Shown piece after piece: positions 35,862 to 44,686 of a stretch of 64,000 bases of DNA (position 1 is its first letter; each line of letters opens with the position of its first letter). A program made the position numbers and the translations under genes. A model generated the notes under the pieces. It was not told the DNA's origin. It did no database searches and was given only the letters and a program-made list of their open reading frames with translations. The stretch comes from Hoeflea sp038900095 (GTDB taxonomy: Bacteria; Pseudomonadota; Alphaproteobacteria; Rhizobiales; Rhizobiaceae), in the NCBI RefSeq assembly GCF_038900095.1, contig NZ_JBBMQQ010000008.1, positions 144,591-208,590 of the forward strand. The letters are read 5' to 3'.

Positions 35862-36473
35862 TCAGGTGGGAGCCGCGGGCGGGGTGGCCCGCCGGACGCT
35901 CACCAACCGCCATACCCAGAGTGCGACGATGAGGGCGAGAGCAAGAATGGATGTGGTGTACTTCCCGGCCGTGAGAACGCGCAGGACGAACACAAACTGC
36001 TCGTTGAGTGCGAGCCCGAGAGCCTTCGGCCCGAACATGGAATCGGCGACGGCGTTCTCGATGAAATCACATGCGAGGTAGGTGAAGGCCAGCGCGAGGA
36101 CAAGACCAAAGCCGACCGCCGCCAGACGCGGAGTCTCGATGGGCTTTTCCGGCCTGAACAGCGCTGCGAACGCGCAAAACCCGAGACTGATGGTGAAGAG
36201 AGGCGGAAAAACAAGATCATATCCGGCATGCAGGGCCAGATAGGCTTCCGAGGCGCTTTGCCTGCCCCCGGCTTGCGCGTCGGCAAGGTCGGAAGCGAAA
36301 GCCGCAAAGAGGGAGCGGGCGCCATCCAGATCGTACCCGAATGGAAGCAGGTCAGGTATCTTCATTCCGCCAATCAGCAAGCTGATGGCGGGTGCCTTGA
36401 CGCATCCCATGTAGGCGAGCAGCCCGACTGTGAGCACACACAGCAACCAGCCGGGCCAAAGCCGTTTCATCAC
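35862..36473 (-). CDS. Hypothetical membrane protein
   Basis: 203 residues with about four membrane segments: WLLCVLTVGLLAYMG, LVFPPLFTISLGFCAFAALF, LAAVGFGLVLALAFTYLACDF and TTSILALALIVALWVWRLV. No family recognised. Its start overlaps the guaB stop by 4 bp, so it is translated from the guaB transcript. Confidence 0.75.
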   Translation of the reverse strand: MMKRLWPGWLLCVLTVGLLAYMGCVKAPAISLLIGGMKIPDLLPFGYDLDGARSLFAAFASDLADAQAGGRQSASEAYLALHAGYDLVFPPLFTISLGFCAFAALFRPEKPIETPRLAAVGFGLVLALAFTYLACDFIENAVADSMFGPKALGLALNEQFVFVLRVLTAGKYTTSILALALIVALWVWRLVSVRRATPPAAPT

Positions 36474-37969
36474 ATCGCGCCGGGATAGTTCGGGCTTTCC
36501 CGGGTGATGGTCACATCATGGGTGTGGCTTTCGCGCAAACCGGCGCCCGAGATGCGGACAAAGGTCGCGCGCTCATGGAAGGTCTTCAGATCGGCAGCGC
36601 CGACATAGCCCATTGCAGCCTTGAGGCCACCGGCAAGCTGATGCAGCACGCCGGATACCGGTCCCTTGTAGGGAACCTGGCCCTCGATGCCTTCCGGCAC
36701 CAGCTTGAGCGTGTCGCGAACCTCGGCTTGGAAGTAGCGGTCAGCCGAGCCGCGCGCCATTGCACCAACCGAGCCCATGCCGCGATAGGCCTTGAATGAA
36801 CGGCCCTGATGCAGATAGACCTCGCCGGGGCTTTCATCGGTGCCTGCGAGCAGCGAACCGATCATGACCGCCGAAGCTCCGGCGGCAATCGCCTTGGCCA
36901 GATCGCCCGAGTACTTGATGCCGCCATCGGCGATCACCGGGATGTTGTGCTTTTGCGCTTCATCGACCGCGCTCATGATCGCGCTCAACTGCGGCACGCC
37001 AACGCCGGCAACAATGCGCGTGGTGCAGATCGACCCTGGTCCGATACCGACCTTGACCGCGTCCGCCCCGGCATCGATCAGCGCCTTGGTGCCCTCTGCG
37101 GTGGCCACGTTGCCTGCCAGGATGCGCACGGAGTTTGAGAGTTTCTTGGCCCGGGTCACCGCATCAAGAACGCGCTGCGAATGGCCATGCGCGGTGTCGA
37201 TTACAAGCAGGTCCACACCGGCTGCAATCAGGCGCTCGGCGCGTTCAAAGCCATCTTCGCCGACCGAGGTTGCAGCAGCCGCGCGCAGCCGCCCCTGTTC
37301 GTCCTTGGAGGCGTGCGGGTTGAGCTGCGATTTCTCGATGTCCTTGACGGTGATCAGGCCAACGCAACGTCCGTCGCCATCCACCACCACGAGTTTCTCG
37401 ATACGGTGGCTGTGCAACAGCCGCTTGGCTTCGGTCTGCTCGACACTTTCCTTGACCGTGATCAGGTTTTCATGGGTCATCAGCTCATGAATTTTCTGGT
37501 TCGGGTCCGATGCGAACCGCACGTCGCGGTTGGTGAGAATACCCACCAGATACCCCGGACCGCTGGCGCCGCCGCGCTGCTCGACAACCGGAATGCCGGA
37601 AATGCCGTGCGCCTTCATCAACGCCAAGGCTTCAGACAATGTCGCCTGGGGGCTGATGGTCACCGGATTGACGACCATTCCGCTTTCGAATTTCTTGACC
37701 TGGTGAACCTGCTCCGCCTGTTCTTCCGGCGTCAGGTTGCGGTGAATGACACCGATGCCGCCAGCCTGCGCCATGGCGATGGCAAGCCGCGCCTCGGTGA
37801 CGGTGTCCATGGCGGATGAAATGATCGGCAGATTGAGGTCGAAACCGCGGGCGATGCGGGTGGCGATATCGGCCTGACCGGGCATAACCTCGGAATGTCC
37901 CGGCTGCAGCAGCACGTCATCAAAAGTCAGCGCTTCTGCGCCGGTTATGGATTGGATAATGGTCGCCAT
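36470..37969 (-). CDS. guaB: Inosine-5'-monophosphate dehydrogenase
   Basis: 499 residues. Rate-limiting step of GMP synthesis (IMP to XMP, NAD+). Two CBS domains interrupt the barrel at about residues 98-215; the catalytic cysteine is Cys315 in GPGSICTTRIVAG; the flap region has YRGMGSVGAM. Length and order are standard. Upstream on this strand is a long non-coding gap rather than the rsmB gene that often precedes guaB in rhizobia. Confidence 0.97.
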   Translation of the reverse strand: MATIIQSITGAEALTFDDVLLQPGHSEVMPGQADIATRIARGFDLNLPIISSAMDTVTEARLAIAMAQAGGIGVIHRNLTPEEQAEQVHQVKKFESGMVVNPVTISPQATLSEALALMKAHGISGIPVVEQRGGASGPGYLVGILTNRDVRFASDPNQKIHELMTHENLITVKESVEQTEAKRLLHSHRIEKLVVVDGDGRCVGLITVKDIEKSQLNPHASKDEQGRLRAAAATSVGEDGFERAERLIAAGVDLLVIDTAHGHSQRVLDAVTRAKKLSNSVRILAGNVATAEGTKALIDAGADAVKVGIGPGSICTTRIVAGVGVPQLSAIMSAVDEAQKHNIPVIADGGIKYSGDLAKAIAAGASAVMIGSLLAGTDESPGEVYLHQGRSFKAYRGMGSVGAMARGSADRYFQAEVRDTLKLVPEGIEGQVPYKGPVSGVLHQLAGGLKAAMGYVGAADLKTFHERATFVRISGAGLRESHTHDVTITRESPNYPGAM

Positions 37970-38153
37970 CGCCTGTCGGCTCCGTCTGTTCGGGGCCGCC
38001 CAAACCGGGCTGCCCGGTGCTGTTTCGGGTCTCTCGCGTTGGCAGCGGCAAGTACCATGCTTCCCCGGCTTATGAAAGAGCCGGAGAGCGTTTGATCACC
38101 GAAATTTGCTGCGGCGCACCCTTTCCCCACATCAGAGGAACAAAACCAGGGGC

Positions 38154-38182
38154 AAACAAAAACCCGGGCATTGCTGCCCGGG
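38154..38182 (-). terminator. Rho-independent terminator on the minus strand
   Basis: CCCGGGCA / TGCCCGGG 8-bp stem with a TTGC loop (38163-38182), followed on the minus strand by TTTTTGTTTG. It implies a minus-strand transcript arriving from beyond 38190, matching the small ORF at 38215-38307. Confidence 0.9.
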
Positions 38183-38214
38183 CCCTGGCTCTCACACCGG
38201 GATGAGATGATATC

Positions 38215-38307
38215 TCAGAGATCGAACTGATAGGTCTCCGGGATGAAACGGTGGCCTTCCGAGGCTTTTTCGACAAAACCGACCGACGGGAAGCATGCGG
38301 TGACCAT
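38215..38307 (-). CDS. 30-codon ORF, possible remnant or small protein
   Basis: Reads MVTACFPSVGFVEKASEGHR then FIPETYQFDL and stops. The codon use and sequence look genuinely coding and like the C-terminal end of a longer protein, but an in-frame TAG lies about 20 bp upstream of the ATG, so only 30 residues can be made from this frame. It is followed 32 bp later by a strong terminator on the same strand. Either a true small protein or the tail of a decayed gene; I cannot assign a family. No good ribosome site was seen. Confidence 0.45.
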   Translation of the reverse strand: MVTACFPSVGFVEKASEGHRFIPETYQFDL

Positions 38308-38723
38308 CAGAAAGGGCCGCTATTTTTTAACCACCGGGCAAAAGCGCTTCAACACCACGGGCTATACTGCAGCTATTGCCACTTCTGCTTGGGCAGCGCG
38401 CAGCATCAATTGCGAAGCGGTCAGCTAGCCAGCGCCAAGAGCGGCTGTCGTGAGCAAATTGAAGCCAGACAGGCTGGATAAAGTTGACACGGCTTGGTCC
38501 TCCGAGGCGAAAATGAAGCTACACTGGGCAATTGGCGCATCCGCCCGGAGCGACAAGTGCTGACCGCCTGAACAAGAGGTGACGGACCGTTCCACCAGAT
38601 TGAACAATCGGCGCAGCACTTAAAAATTACCGACAGAAAATTATAAATTAGTGGTCCCCGTATAAATTTAGGGTTGAATTTGTTAAGCAATGCGCGGCAT
38701 AGGATGTTTAGCAAGGGAGCTAT
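38308..38723. other. AT-rich intergenic region
   Basis: About 416 bp. The part from 38600 to 38720 is markedly AT-rich for this genome and holds a direct repeat TATAAATT at 38642 and 38661 (19-bp period). No RNA gene or further coding sequence was seen. The plus-strand promoter of the next gene must be in it. Confidence 0.5.
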
Positions 38724-39767
38724 ATGTTGAAAAAGCTGCTCGTCCTGATCGCTGCCTTTTTTGCATCCTTTTTGTTTCTGTATGCATTGGTCAGCAAAGA
38801 TAACCCTGCCAGGCATGAGGGTCTGGAGGCTGCCGGCTTGCCTCCGCTGATCGCCGTGCATGACCTGTATGCAGCCTCCACCGGCTCCGGGTTCGACGAC
38901 ACAGGACAAGAGACGCCGTTGAGCGAGGGGACAAAGATCGGCTGGTGGCAATCATCCGGCGTTGAAAACACCGTCGCATCGGTTCTCGCCCTTCCTCCGA
39001 CCCGTTCAGACCCGGGTCCACTGCCCACTGTTGTGCTGATCAGGAGCCATCCGGCAAGCGGCACCGGCCGGGATAACGAGCTTACTGTCCGGTTCCTGAC
39101 CAATCGCGGATATGCGGTGCTCTCCATCGATTGCGGATCGCTGACAGACGACAGCAGAGTTCCGGACACGCAAACCGGTATCTACACCGAAGGCAGATGT
39201 ACGGCGGCGGAAATTCTGGATGAAACCAGGCGACTGGCCGAACAGGAAATTGCAGACCCGGAGGCCATTGCAGTCCTCGGATCGGGTATGGGCGGCTATC
39301 TCGCACTCATGACCATGGCGCTCGAGCCCGGCCTGTTCAAGGCCGCGATCGTGCATTCCCCGGTGTTGGACAGAGCGCTCCCTGCCCCGGAAAACCGGTT
39401 TGAACTGAGACCGCAGCAGGCTGTCGTGACCAACAGCATGGAGCCTGACGAGAGTTCGCGCGATGAGCTGACGTCTTCCATCTCGTCATCGTATGATCTG
39501 GCGCGGAGCATTCAGGGCGCGGTTCTGATCACACATGGCAAAGCCGACACGGTTGCGCCGGTGGAGTATGCACATGCGCTTGCGCGCGCTCTTTTTGAAA
39601 ACGGAACGCATGTCGAAACGGCATTCTTCAATCATGAAGACCACGCCTATTCCCGTTGGCAAACCCGGGTGCAGGTGGCGCGCATGACGGAAAGCTTTCT
39701 CGCACGTTGCCTGGGTGGCCGGGACGGCGGGTACGACTATATCGAACTGCTGGCAAAACTGTTCTGA
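38724..39767 (+). CDS. Alpha/beta-hydrolase-like protein, apparent loss of nucleophile
   Basis: 347 residues with an N-terminal membrane anchor or signal (residues 4-23, LLVLIAAFFASFLFLYALV). The rest resembles a prolyl-oligopeptidase (S9) type alpha/beta hydrolase: the elbow reads LGSGMGGY at 185-192 where the family has GGSYGGY, so the nucleophile position (188) is Gly. The acid Asp275 in HGKADTVAPVEYA and a His at 307 in NHEDHAYS are present. It may be a pseudo-hydrolase or use the shifted Ser187. AAGGGAG lies 4-5 bp before the ATG. Isolated gene behind an AT-rich region. Confidence 0.7.
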   Translation: MLKKLLVLIAAFFASFLFLYALVSKDNPARHEGLEAAGLPPLIAVHDLYAASTGSGFDDTGQETPLSEGTKIGWWQSSGVENTVASVLALPPTRSDPGPLPTVVLIRSHPASGTGRDNELTVRFLTNRGYAVLSIDCGSLTDDSRVPDTQTGIYTEGRCTAAEILDETRRLAEQEIADPEAIAVLGSGMGGYLALMTMALEPGLFKAAIVHSPVLDRALPAPENRFELRPQQAVVTNSMEPDESSRDELTSSISSSYDLARSIQGAVLITHGKADTVAPVEYAHALARALFENGTHVETAFFNHEDHAYSRWQTRVQVARMTESFLARCLGGRDGGYDYIELLAKLF

Positions 39768-39812
39768 CAGCGTGTCCAATCGCCCGAATTCGCCGGCCAC
39801 AAGATGCAAAGC

Positions 39813-39882
39813 GGCCGGGGGCATGCGTTGAGCCGTTGTGAGTGATCCCCACAACCGATCCCGTCAACGCATGCCCCCGGCC
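39813..39882. repeat. 19-bp perfect inverted repeat with nested stem
   Basis: GGCCGGGGGCATGCGTTGA (39813-39831) and its exact reverse complement (39864-39882) flank a 32-bp centre that contains GTTGTG / CACAAC (39835-39840 with 39850-39855). It lies between convergent genes and lacks T runs on either side. It could form a cruciform or a long RNA hairpin; a dispersed palindromic repeat of the RIME/REP kind is likely. Confidence 0.85.
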
Positions 39883-39929
39883 CCCATCATCCGTGATCCC
39901 GGCATTCAGACCAGGAACCGGACCGGTTG

Positions 39930-40940
39930 TCAGAAACCTTCGACGACCACCTTGCCCTTGGCGGTTCCGGTTTCAATCAGCGCGTGCGCCTTGCGCATGG
40001 TTTCCGCATTGATCGGGCTCAGCACCGTATCGAGCGTGGTGCGGATGCGGCCGGCGTCAATTTCATCCGCGACATAGCTGAGCAATCTGTGTTGCTCGAT
40101 CATGTCCGGTGTCTGGTGCATGGCACGGGCGAACATGAACTCCCAATGCAGGCTGGCAGCCTTCATCTTCATACCGGCCATCGGCATCGGCAGGTCGGTG
40201 TCGTCGATGGTGACAATCCCGCCCTGCGGACGGATCAGTTCAACCGCCGTGTTCCAATGGCGCATGTCGTTGAAGATGGCGATATGATCCACATTCTGAA
40301 AACCGAGAGCGCGAACCTGCGCAACCATGTCTTCGCGATGGTTGACGACGTGGTCTGCGCCAAGTTCGCGGACCCAGCTTTCAGTTTCCGGGCGCGAGGC
40401 GGTGGCAATGACAACGAGACCGGCTGCCTTGGCCAACTGGATGCCGATGGAGCCGACACCGCCGCCGGCGCCGATGATCAGGACCGACTGGCCCTTGTCT
40501 GCGCCGTCCCGGTCAATGCCGAGGCGGTCAAAGAACGCCTCATAGGCGGTGATGGTGGTCAACGGCAGGGCCGCTGCCTCGGCAAAGCCAAGGCTTTTCG
40601 GCTTGAAGCCGACAATGCGCTCATCAACCAGATGAAATTCCTGGTTGGTGCCAGACCGGGTGATGTCGCCGGCGTAGTAGACTTCGTCGCCAGCCTTGAA
40701 CAAAGTGACATCCGGGCCGACTGCTTCAACGATACCGGAGGCGTCATAGCCGATGACGCGCGGTGTTTCCTCGACCGTCTCCTTGGGGGCGCGAACCTTG
40801 GTGTCGACAGGGTTCACCGACACCGCCTTGACCGCAACAAGGATGTCGCGCCCGGACGGGACCGGCTTGGGCAGATCGACATCAAGAAAGGCCTTGGGGT
40901 CTTCAACGGGAAGGTAATGGGTAAGAGCAACAGCTTTCAT
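39930..40940 (-). CDS. Zinc-type alcohol dehydrogenase / quinone oxidoreductase
   Basis: 336-residue medium-chain dehydrogenase of the TIGR02817 kind (MKAVALTHYLPVEDPKAFLD). NADPH-binding motif IIGAGGGVGSIGIQLAKAAG near residue 150; GYDASGIVEAVGPDV near 68. Probably reduces quinones or enones. Start overlaps the SDR stop by 4 bp. Last gene of a three-gene unit (ABM monooxygenase, SDR, this). Confidence 0.9.
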   Translation of the reverse strand: MKAVALTHYLPVEDPKAFLDVDLPKPVPSGRDILVAVKAVSVNPVDTKVRAPKETVEETPRVIGYDASGIVEAVGPDVTLFKAGDEVYYAGDITRSGTNQEFHLVDERIVGFKPKSLGFAEAAALPLTTITAYEAFFDRLGIDRDGADKGQSVLIIGAGGGVGSIGIQLAKAAGLVVIATASRPETESWVRELGADHVVNHREDMVAQVRALGFQNVDHIAIFNDMRHWNTAVELIRPQGGIVTIDDTDLPMPMAGMKMKAASLHWEFMFARAMHQTPDMIEQHRLLSYVADEIDAGRIRTTLDTVLSPINAETMRKAHALIETGTAKGKVVVEGF

Positions 40941-41764
40941 CGGACTTGTTCCTGTTCTTGAGTGAGTTTGGAGATGATCAAATCGACAAGGTCCACGATT
41001 TCCCCGGATTTTCTGGGATCAAGGGCGTCGGGATGGGGGGCGGCAAAGCGGCCTGAATCATTGTCGAAATACAGACCCGAGGCCGCGGCGAACTCGGCAT
41101 CCAGTGCCGCGCGGCACAGGATGTCGGCGCCAATGGCCAGATCGCCGCCAGCCACACCGAACGCCTCTTTCACCATCTTGCTGCCAAGCATGGAGCCGGG
41201 ATTGACCGAAACAACGACAGGCCCCTGACCTTTGAGTTGCAGCCCGAGACTACGGGACCACATTGTCAGCGCCAGCTTGCTTTGCGCATAGGCCGCGCCG
41301 TCGGACAGCGCGGTTTTTCCGGCAAGCGCTTGCGGATCTACGGGCGCCTGCGCGGCCGAAGACAGGTTGATCACGCGCCCCGAGGCTTGCATCAGCGGCA
41401 AGAGACGCCGTGTGAGCAGGCAGGGGGCGATGGTATTGACAGCGAACCGGATATCAAGCCCGTCGGCGGCCACCGGGTCAGCCGCCCGGTAGACACCGGC
41501 ATTGTTGATCAGGACATCGAGCCTTGCATGCTGCCTGGTCACGGCATCCGCCAATGCTTCGATATCAGCCATGCGCGACAGGTCGGCCTGATAGGTTTCG
41601 ACGCTCCCGCCTTTCGTCAATACGGAGAGGGTCTCTTCAGCCTTGGCGAGCTTGTCCGGATTGCGCCCGTGCAAAAGCACATTGTGACCGGCTGCGAACA
41701 GCAGCTTGGCCGTCTCCAGGCCGATGCCGTCAGTCGAGCCGGTGATGAGAATGGTTTTTTGCAT
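40937..41764 (-). CDS. SDR-family oxidoreductase
   Basis: 275 residues from ATG 41764, which has AAGGA upstream; the upstream 29 codons of open frame are not used. TGSTDGIG cofactor loop near residue 8, NNAG near 86, and YAQSK as the catalytic Tyr-Lys motif near 155. C-terminal part (SGLYFDNDSGRF) resembles retinol-dehydrogenase-like SDRs. Part of the unit with the ABM protein and the quinone reductase. Substrate unknown. Confidence 0.88.
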   Translation of the reverse strand: MQKTILITGSTDGIGLETAKLLFAAGHNVLLHGRNPDKLAKAEETLSVLTKGGSVETYQADLSRMADIEALADAVTRQHARLDVLINNAGVYRAADPVAADGLDIRFAVNTIAPCLLTRRLLPLMQASGRVINLSSAAQAPVDPQALAGKTALSDGAAYAQSKLALTMWSRSLGLQLKGQGPVVVSVNPGSMLGSKMVKEAFGVAGGDLAIGADILCRAALDAEFAAASGLYFDNDSGRFAAPHPDALDPRKSGEIVDLVDLIISKLTQEQEQVR

Positions 41765-41847
41765 GATGCTTTTATCCTTCCCGTTGGCGTCGGTGGGGCC
41801 CGGGGGCGTCCACGGGTTGGTTACCCGACCCGTGGACGCCTGATTGT

Positions 41848-42138
41848 TCAACCGACCTGAGTCATTTCATTGAGAGTGAACTCGACGACCGCACCTTCGG
41901 TGGCCTGCATGTAGGCGGCCAGATGGGGGGCATTCATGTGGGTCTGCCAAAGCTCGCGGGTTTCCCAGTTTTCATGAAACATGAAATGCGCCGGGTTGGC
42001 GTTGTCCTGATACAGATCGTAATTGATGCAGCCCGCTTCGGCGCGGGTGATCGGGATCAGCTTCTCAAGCTCCGCCTTGACCAGCGCGATCTTGTCGGGG
42101 TTCGCCTTGATGTTGGCTACAATGGTCAGTCTGGTCAT
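41848..42138 (-). CDS. ABM-domain quinol monooxygenase (YgiN-like)
   Basis: 96 residues with the antibiotic biosynthesis monooxygenase fold: MTRLTIVANIKANPDKIALV, EAGCINYDLYQDNANPAHFM then FHENWETRELWQTHMNAPHL. Small dimeric enzymes acting on quinols or quinones. AAGGAG-like site before ATG 42138. First gene of the unit with SDR and quinone reductase, divergent from a LysR gene 98 bp away; together these look like a quinone/aldehyde stress operon. Confidence 0.9.
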   Translation of the reverse strand: MTRLTIVANIKANPDKIALVKAELEKLIPITRAEAGCINYDLYQDNANPAHFMFHENWETRELWQTHMNAPHLAAYMQATEGAVVEFTLNEMTQVG

Positions 42139-42236
42139 ATCGAAATCTCCTTGGTTGGTGTGATTGGAGATTTAACCTCTTGCCTGATCCGAACAAACGG
42201 GCAATATGCGAATTGATAATCCGGATATTCCGTACA

Positions 42237-43163
42237 ATGCTTCTCAACAACATCGCCCTGTTCCAGAAAATCGTCGAAAAGGGCAGCCTTTCAGGTGCCG
42301 GGCGCGAGCTGGGCCTGTCGCCGACCACGGTCTCCGAGCGACTGGCAGCGCTGGAAGCCCATTACGGCGTGGTGCTGCTCAACCGCACGACCCGCGCCAT
42401 CAGCCTGACGGAAGAAGGCCGGACGCTTGTCGAGGGCGCCAGGCAGGTGCTCGACGAGATGGAGGATCTGGAAACGCGCATCCGCCATGGGGCGCAAACC
42501 CTGTCGGGCCTGATCCGGGTCAGCGCCCCCAGCGATCTCGGGCGAACCATCGTTGCAGGCGAGATCAACCGCTTCCTGGCTCTGCATCCATCGATTTCCG
42601 TCGAAATGCTGCTTTCGGACGGCTACATCGACATTGTCGGGCAGGGTTTTGACATCGCCGTCCGCTTCGGAGCCGTGACCGACAGTTCCTTGCGTGTCAG
42701 GAGCATGGGCCAGTGGCGGCGGCTGGTTTGCGCCGCGCCGAGCTATCTCGAAAAGCACCCTGCTCCCAGGACACCGGCCGACCTCAAGCATCACAATTGC
42801 CTGGTGATGCGGTTCGGCGTCAATCTGGACAATGTCTGGCGTCTCGGCCCAAACGCCCTGCAGCAGATCGTCACCGTGCGCGGCGACCGCGTTGCCAATG
42901 ACAGCGCGCTGGTAAGGCAATGGGCGCTTGCCGGCCACGGTGTCATGTTCAGATCAGAGCTGGATGTCGGGCCGGATATCAAGGCCGGCCGGCTGGTCGA
43001 GCTGCTGCCCGAATTTGCGCCACCGCCGACGCGGATCCAGATGCTGTTCCCTCCGAGCCGGGCCCAACCCCGGCGGGTGCGGGCGCTGGCCGATCAATTG
43101 GCAGCGGCGTTTCAGAGCGCGCAAAATTCGCGCGGCACCGAGCATCAACACCAGGCAGATTGA
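42237..43163 (+). CDS. LysR-family transcriptional regulator
   Basis: 308 residues from ATG 42237. Winged helix at about residues 3-60 (LLNNIALFQKIVEKGSLSGA, GRELGLSPTTVSERLAALEA). Same AaeR/CrgA-like branch as the LysR gene at 22205 (both have a GRELGLSP recognition helix). The intergenic space to the divergent ABM-SDR-quinone reductase unit is 98 bp, so it very likely controls that unit and itself. No ribosome site was visible, and the TTG at 42180 in frame is an alternative. Confidence 0.9.
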   Translation: MLLNNIALFQKIVEKGSLSGAGRELGLSPTTVSERLAALEAHYGVVLLNRTTRAISLTEEGRTLVEGARQVLDEMEDLETRIRHGAQTLSGLIRVSAPSDLGRTIVAGEINRFLALHPSISVEMLLSDGYIDIVGQGFDIAVRFGAVTDSSLRVRSMGQWRRLVCAAPSYLEKHPAPRTPADLKHHNCLVMRFGVNLDNVWRLGPNALQQIVTVRGDRVANDSALVRQWALAGHGVMFRSELDVGPDIKAGRLVELLPEFAPPPTRIQMLFPPSRAQPRRVRALADQLAAAFQSAQNSRGTEHQHQAD

Positions 43164-43249
43164 CATAGCGTCACTCTTTCGGTTGCCGCAATTTCCTGTA
43201 ATACCGGTCAACGCGTCAGCTTTCTCAAGCGCCCCGGTGCGGGCGCCAC

Positions 43250-44686
43250 ATGCTCCAACGGATCTGCCCAGTGAATCGCTCAATCCCGCTTGTTCTGGCC
43301 GTCGCTCTTTTCATGGAGCAGATGGATTCGACAGTCATCGCCACCGCACTTCCAGCGATCGCGGCCGACATCCACACCAACCCGATCTCGCTCAAGCTGG
43401 CGCTGACGGCCTATCTGGTATCGCTGGCGATCTTCATCCCGATTTCCGGCTGGATGGCCGACCGCTTTGGCGCCCGGCGCATTTTCGCCATCGCGATCGG
43501 GGTCTTTCTGACCGGGTCGATTGCCTGTGCGGCTTCGGGCAGCCTGGTCGAGTTCGTTGTTGCACGGTTCCTGCAAGGCATGGGCGGCGCCATGATGACG
43601 CCGGTCGGCCGGCTGGTGCTGCTCAGGACAACCGAGAAATCGCAACTGGTCAGTGCCATGGCGTGGTTGACGATCCCGGCGCTGGTCGGCCCGATGGTCG
43701 GTCCGCCGGTGGGTGGCTTCCTGACCACTTTCCTGAGCTGGCACTGGATCTTCCTGATCAACATTCCGATCGGGCTGGCGGGCATCGTTTTCGCGCTGAA
43801 GATCATTCCCGATGACGGTGTCCGGCTGCGCGACAAGGTGGACTGGACAGGCTTCGTGCTGTCAGGTGGCGCGGCCTCGGGGATCGTCTTCGGCCTGTCG
43901 GTGATCAGCCTGCCGGTGTTGCCGCCGGTGTGGGGAATCGCCGCCACTGCGGCAGGCGTCTTGTCGCTGGTCGCCTATTTCAGGCACGCCCGCGTTCATC
44001 CCAAACCGCTACTCGACCCAAAACTTTTCAGGAACCGGACATTTTCCCTGTCGCTGCTTGGGTCAAACCTGTTTCGCGTCGGCTCGGGCGCGGTCCCCTT
44101 TCTGCTGCCGCTGATGCTGCAGCTCGGGTTCGGCATGTCGCCGTTCCAGTCCGGAATGATCACCTTCATTTCGGCGGCCGGCGCCATCGTGATGAAATTC
44201 GCGATCAAACGAATCCTGACCCTCGGCGGTTTCCGCACCACGCTGCTGGTGGCGGCGGCCGGGGCGGCCATGTCAATTGCGGTCAACGGTTTTTTCACGC
44301 CCGCAACTCCGATCGCGCTGATGCTGGTCATCCTGTTCGCCAGCGGGCTTGTCCGGTCGATGTTCTTCACCTCGGTCAACGCGCTGACCTTTTCCGAAAT
44401 CGGCCCGGAATCGGCGGCACAGGCGAGCTCGATCACGTCCGCTTTCCAGCAGGTTTCCATCGCCATCGGCGTGGCGCTTGCCGGCGGCATTGTCGAGGTG
44501 GCGACAAGGATGAACAGCGGGGTGCTCGATCTGAGCGCGTTTCACACGGCGTTCTTCGCCGTCGCCGCGCTGACGGCCTTTGCAATCCTGCCGTTCCTCG
44601 CGCTGCCGCCGGATGCCGGGGGCGCGGTATCGGGCCACACGCTCAAACGGGCAGGTTCACGCGCGGCCTCACCCGTCCGCAGTTGA
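43250..44686 (+). CDS. MFS drug-efflux transporter, DHA2 type
   Basis: 478 residues, about 14 membrane segments. EmrB/QacA-type features: MEQMDSTVIATALPAIAADI at the start and GWMADRFGARRIFAIAIG in the loop 2-3 region, with RFLQGMGGAMMTPVGRLVLL in helix 4. Exports hydrophobic compounds with protons. No EmrA-type partner nearby. Convergent with rlmE (18-bp overlap of the coding ends). Confidence 0.92.
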   Translation: MLQRICPVNRSIPLVLAVALFMEQMDSTVIATALPAIAADIHTNPISLKLALTAYLVSLAIFIPISGWMADRFGARRIFAIAIGVFLTGSIACAASGSLVEFVVARFLQGMGGAMMTPVGRLVLLRTTEKSQLVSAMAWLTIPALVGPMVGPPVGGFLTTFLSWHWIFLINIPIGLAGIVFALKIIPDDGVRLRDKVDWTGFVLSGGAASGIVFGLSVISLPVLPPVWGIAATAAGVLSLVAYFRHARVHPKPLLDPKLFRNRTFSLSLLGSNLFRVGSGAVPFLLPLMLQLGFGMSPFQSGMITFISAAGAIVMKFAIKRILTLGGFRTTLLVAAAGAAMSIAVNGFFTPATPIALMLVILFASGLVRSMFFTSVNALTFSEIGPESAAQASSITSAFQQVSIAIGVALAGGIVEVATRMNSGVLDLSAFHTAFFAVAALTAFAILPFLALPPDAGGAVSGHTLKRAGSRAASPVRS

